From contig DLSX01000091.1 in the NCBI GenBank assembly GCA_002500765.1, positions 312 through 41,595 of the forward strand: DNA of 41,284 nucleotides, written 5' to 3'. This document shows, piece by piece, positions 41,095 through 41,284 of this stretch (within the stretch, counting starts at the first letter, position 1; every line of letters starts with the position of its first letter). The notes below the pieces were generated by a model. It saw only the letters and a list, made by a program, of their open reading frames with translations. It did no database searches and was not told the DNA's origin. Source of the DNA: Neorhizobium sp. UBA7851 (GTDB lineage: Bacteria; Pseudomonadota; Alphaproteobacteria; Rhizobiales; Rhizobiaceae). Made by a program: the position numbers and the translations under genes.

Positions 41095-41284
41095 GCCGCA
41101 ACTTCCTTGGTATCGGTGTCGCCGGTAACCCGACCGCCCCGCAGCGACAAGCGGCGGTCGAGACGCTCGATGAGGCGAGGATCGTGCGTGGCGATAATCA
41201 GCGTGCTGCCCGCATCTGCCGCGACGGAAAGAAGAAGGTCACCGACCGCTTCGCCGCTTTCCAGATCGAGGCTTGCCGTCGGTT
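41091..41284 (-). CDS. LolD/MacB-type ABC ATPase, C-terminal end only
   Basis: Only the last 63 residues lie in the window; the gene continues beyond the right edge. The visible part starts inside the Walker B/D-loop region (PTASLDLESGEAV) and shows the H-loop IIATHDPRLIERLDRRL followed by LRGGRV, typical of the LolD/MacB/FtsE group. Stop and the permease start overlap (ATGA), so the two form a transport pair. Confidence 0.88.
   Translation of the reverse strand, partial: PTASLDLESGEAVGDLLLSVAADAGSTLIIATHDPRLIERLDRRLSLRGGRVTGDTDTKEVAA

Noticed and set aside
1..41284. CRISPR arrays, tRNA/rRNA genes, insertion sequences, integrases or attachment sites
   Set aside because: No regularly spaced repeats, cloverleaf-like genes, transposase motifs or flanking direct repeats were seen anywhere in the window.

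Overview
The window looks like part of an accessory, catabolic region of an alphaproteobacterium, most probably Rhizobiaceae (Rhizobium/Agrobacterium/Shinella type). The evidence is the high GC content, the density of ABC importers, a DUF982 small protein, an iron-responsive site of the rhizobial RirA (TGA-N9-TCA) kind, and protein flavours such as the Agrobacterium-type D-carbamoylase. There are about 35 genes. No tRNA, rRNA, IS element, integrase, CRISPR array or replication origin was seen.

Region A (1-11.5 kb, all minus strand) is a hydantoin / D-amino-acid catabolic cluster. In transcription order it holds a periplasmic binding protein, ATPase and two permeases of the polar-amino-acid class, N-carbamoyl-D-amino-acid hydrolase, D-hydantoinase/dihydropyrimidinase, hydantoin racemase, a LysR regulator, a D-amino-acid aminotransferase with a TTG start, and a glutamate-synthase large subunit cut by the left edge. 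Together they would import a 5-substituted hydantoin or N-carbamoyl compound, hydrolyse it to a D-amino acid, transaminate that to a 2-oxo acid, and regenerate amino donor.

Region B (11.7-16.5 kb) holds a 73-aa orphan protein on the plus strand and a minus-strand FecI (ECF sigma) - FecR (anti-sigma) - TonB-dependent transducer locus. A 31-bp near-palindrome with an embedded TGA-N9-TCA motif lies upstream of fecI, suggesting iron control.

Region C (16.5-26 kb) is built around a divergent promoter at 22.56-22.75 kb that carries two identical 19-bp operator copies one on each side of a gap, 52 bp apart. Leftward run a creatininase-family hydrolase, DppB- and DppC-like permeases, a fused DppD-DppF ATPase, a CE4 deacetylase/cyclic-imidase-like hydrolase and an SDR oxidoreductase. 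Rightward run a MarR regulator, a family-5 binding protein, a strong terminator, and an isoaspartyl peptidase. This looks like an uptake and degradation module for a peptide-like or cyclic-amide compound whose identity cannot be read from sequence.

Region D (26-28.2 kb) holds a four-cysteine Rrf2 regulator, a DUF982 protein and, convergent with them, a cystathionine-gamma-synthase-family PLP enzyme.

Region E (28.3-39.7 kb) is a xylose / xylo-oligosaccharide block: xylF-xylG-xylH plus xylR on the minus strand. Divergent from xylR is a second importer (binding protein, two permeases, MalK/UgpC-type ATPase) with a cytoplasmic GH43 beta-xylosidase inside the operon.

Region F (39.67 kb to the right edge, minus strand) is an FtsX-type permease with a strikingly histidine-rich loop, followed upstream by the C-terminal end of its LolD/MacB-like ATPase, which is cut by the window edge.
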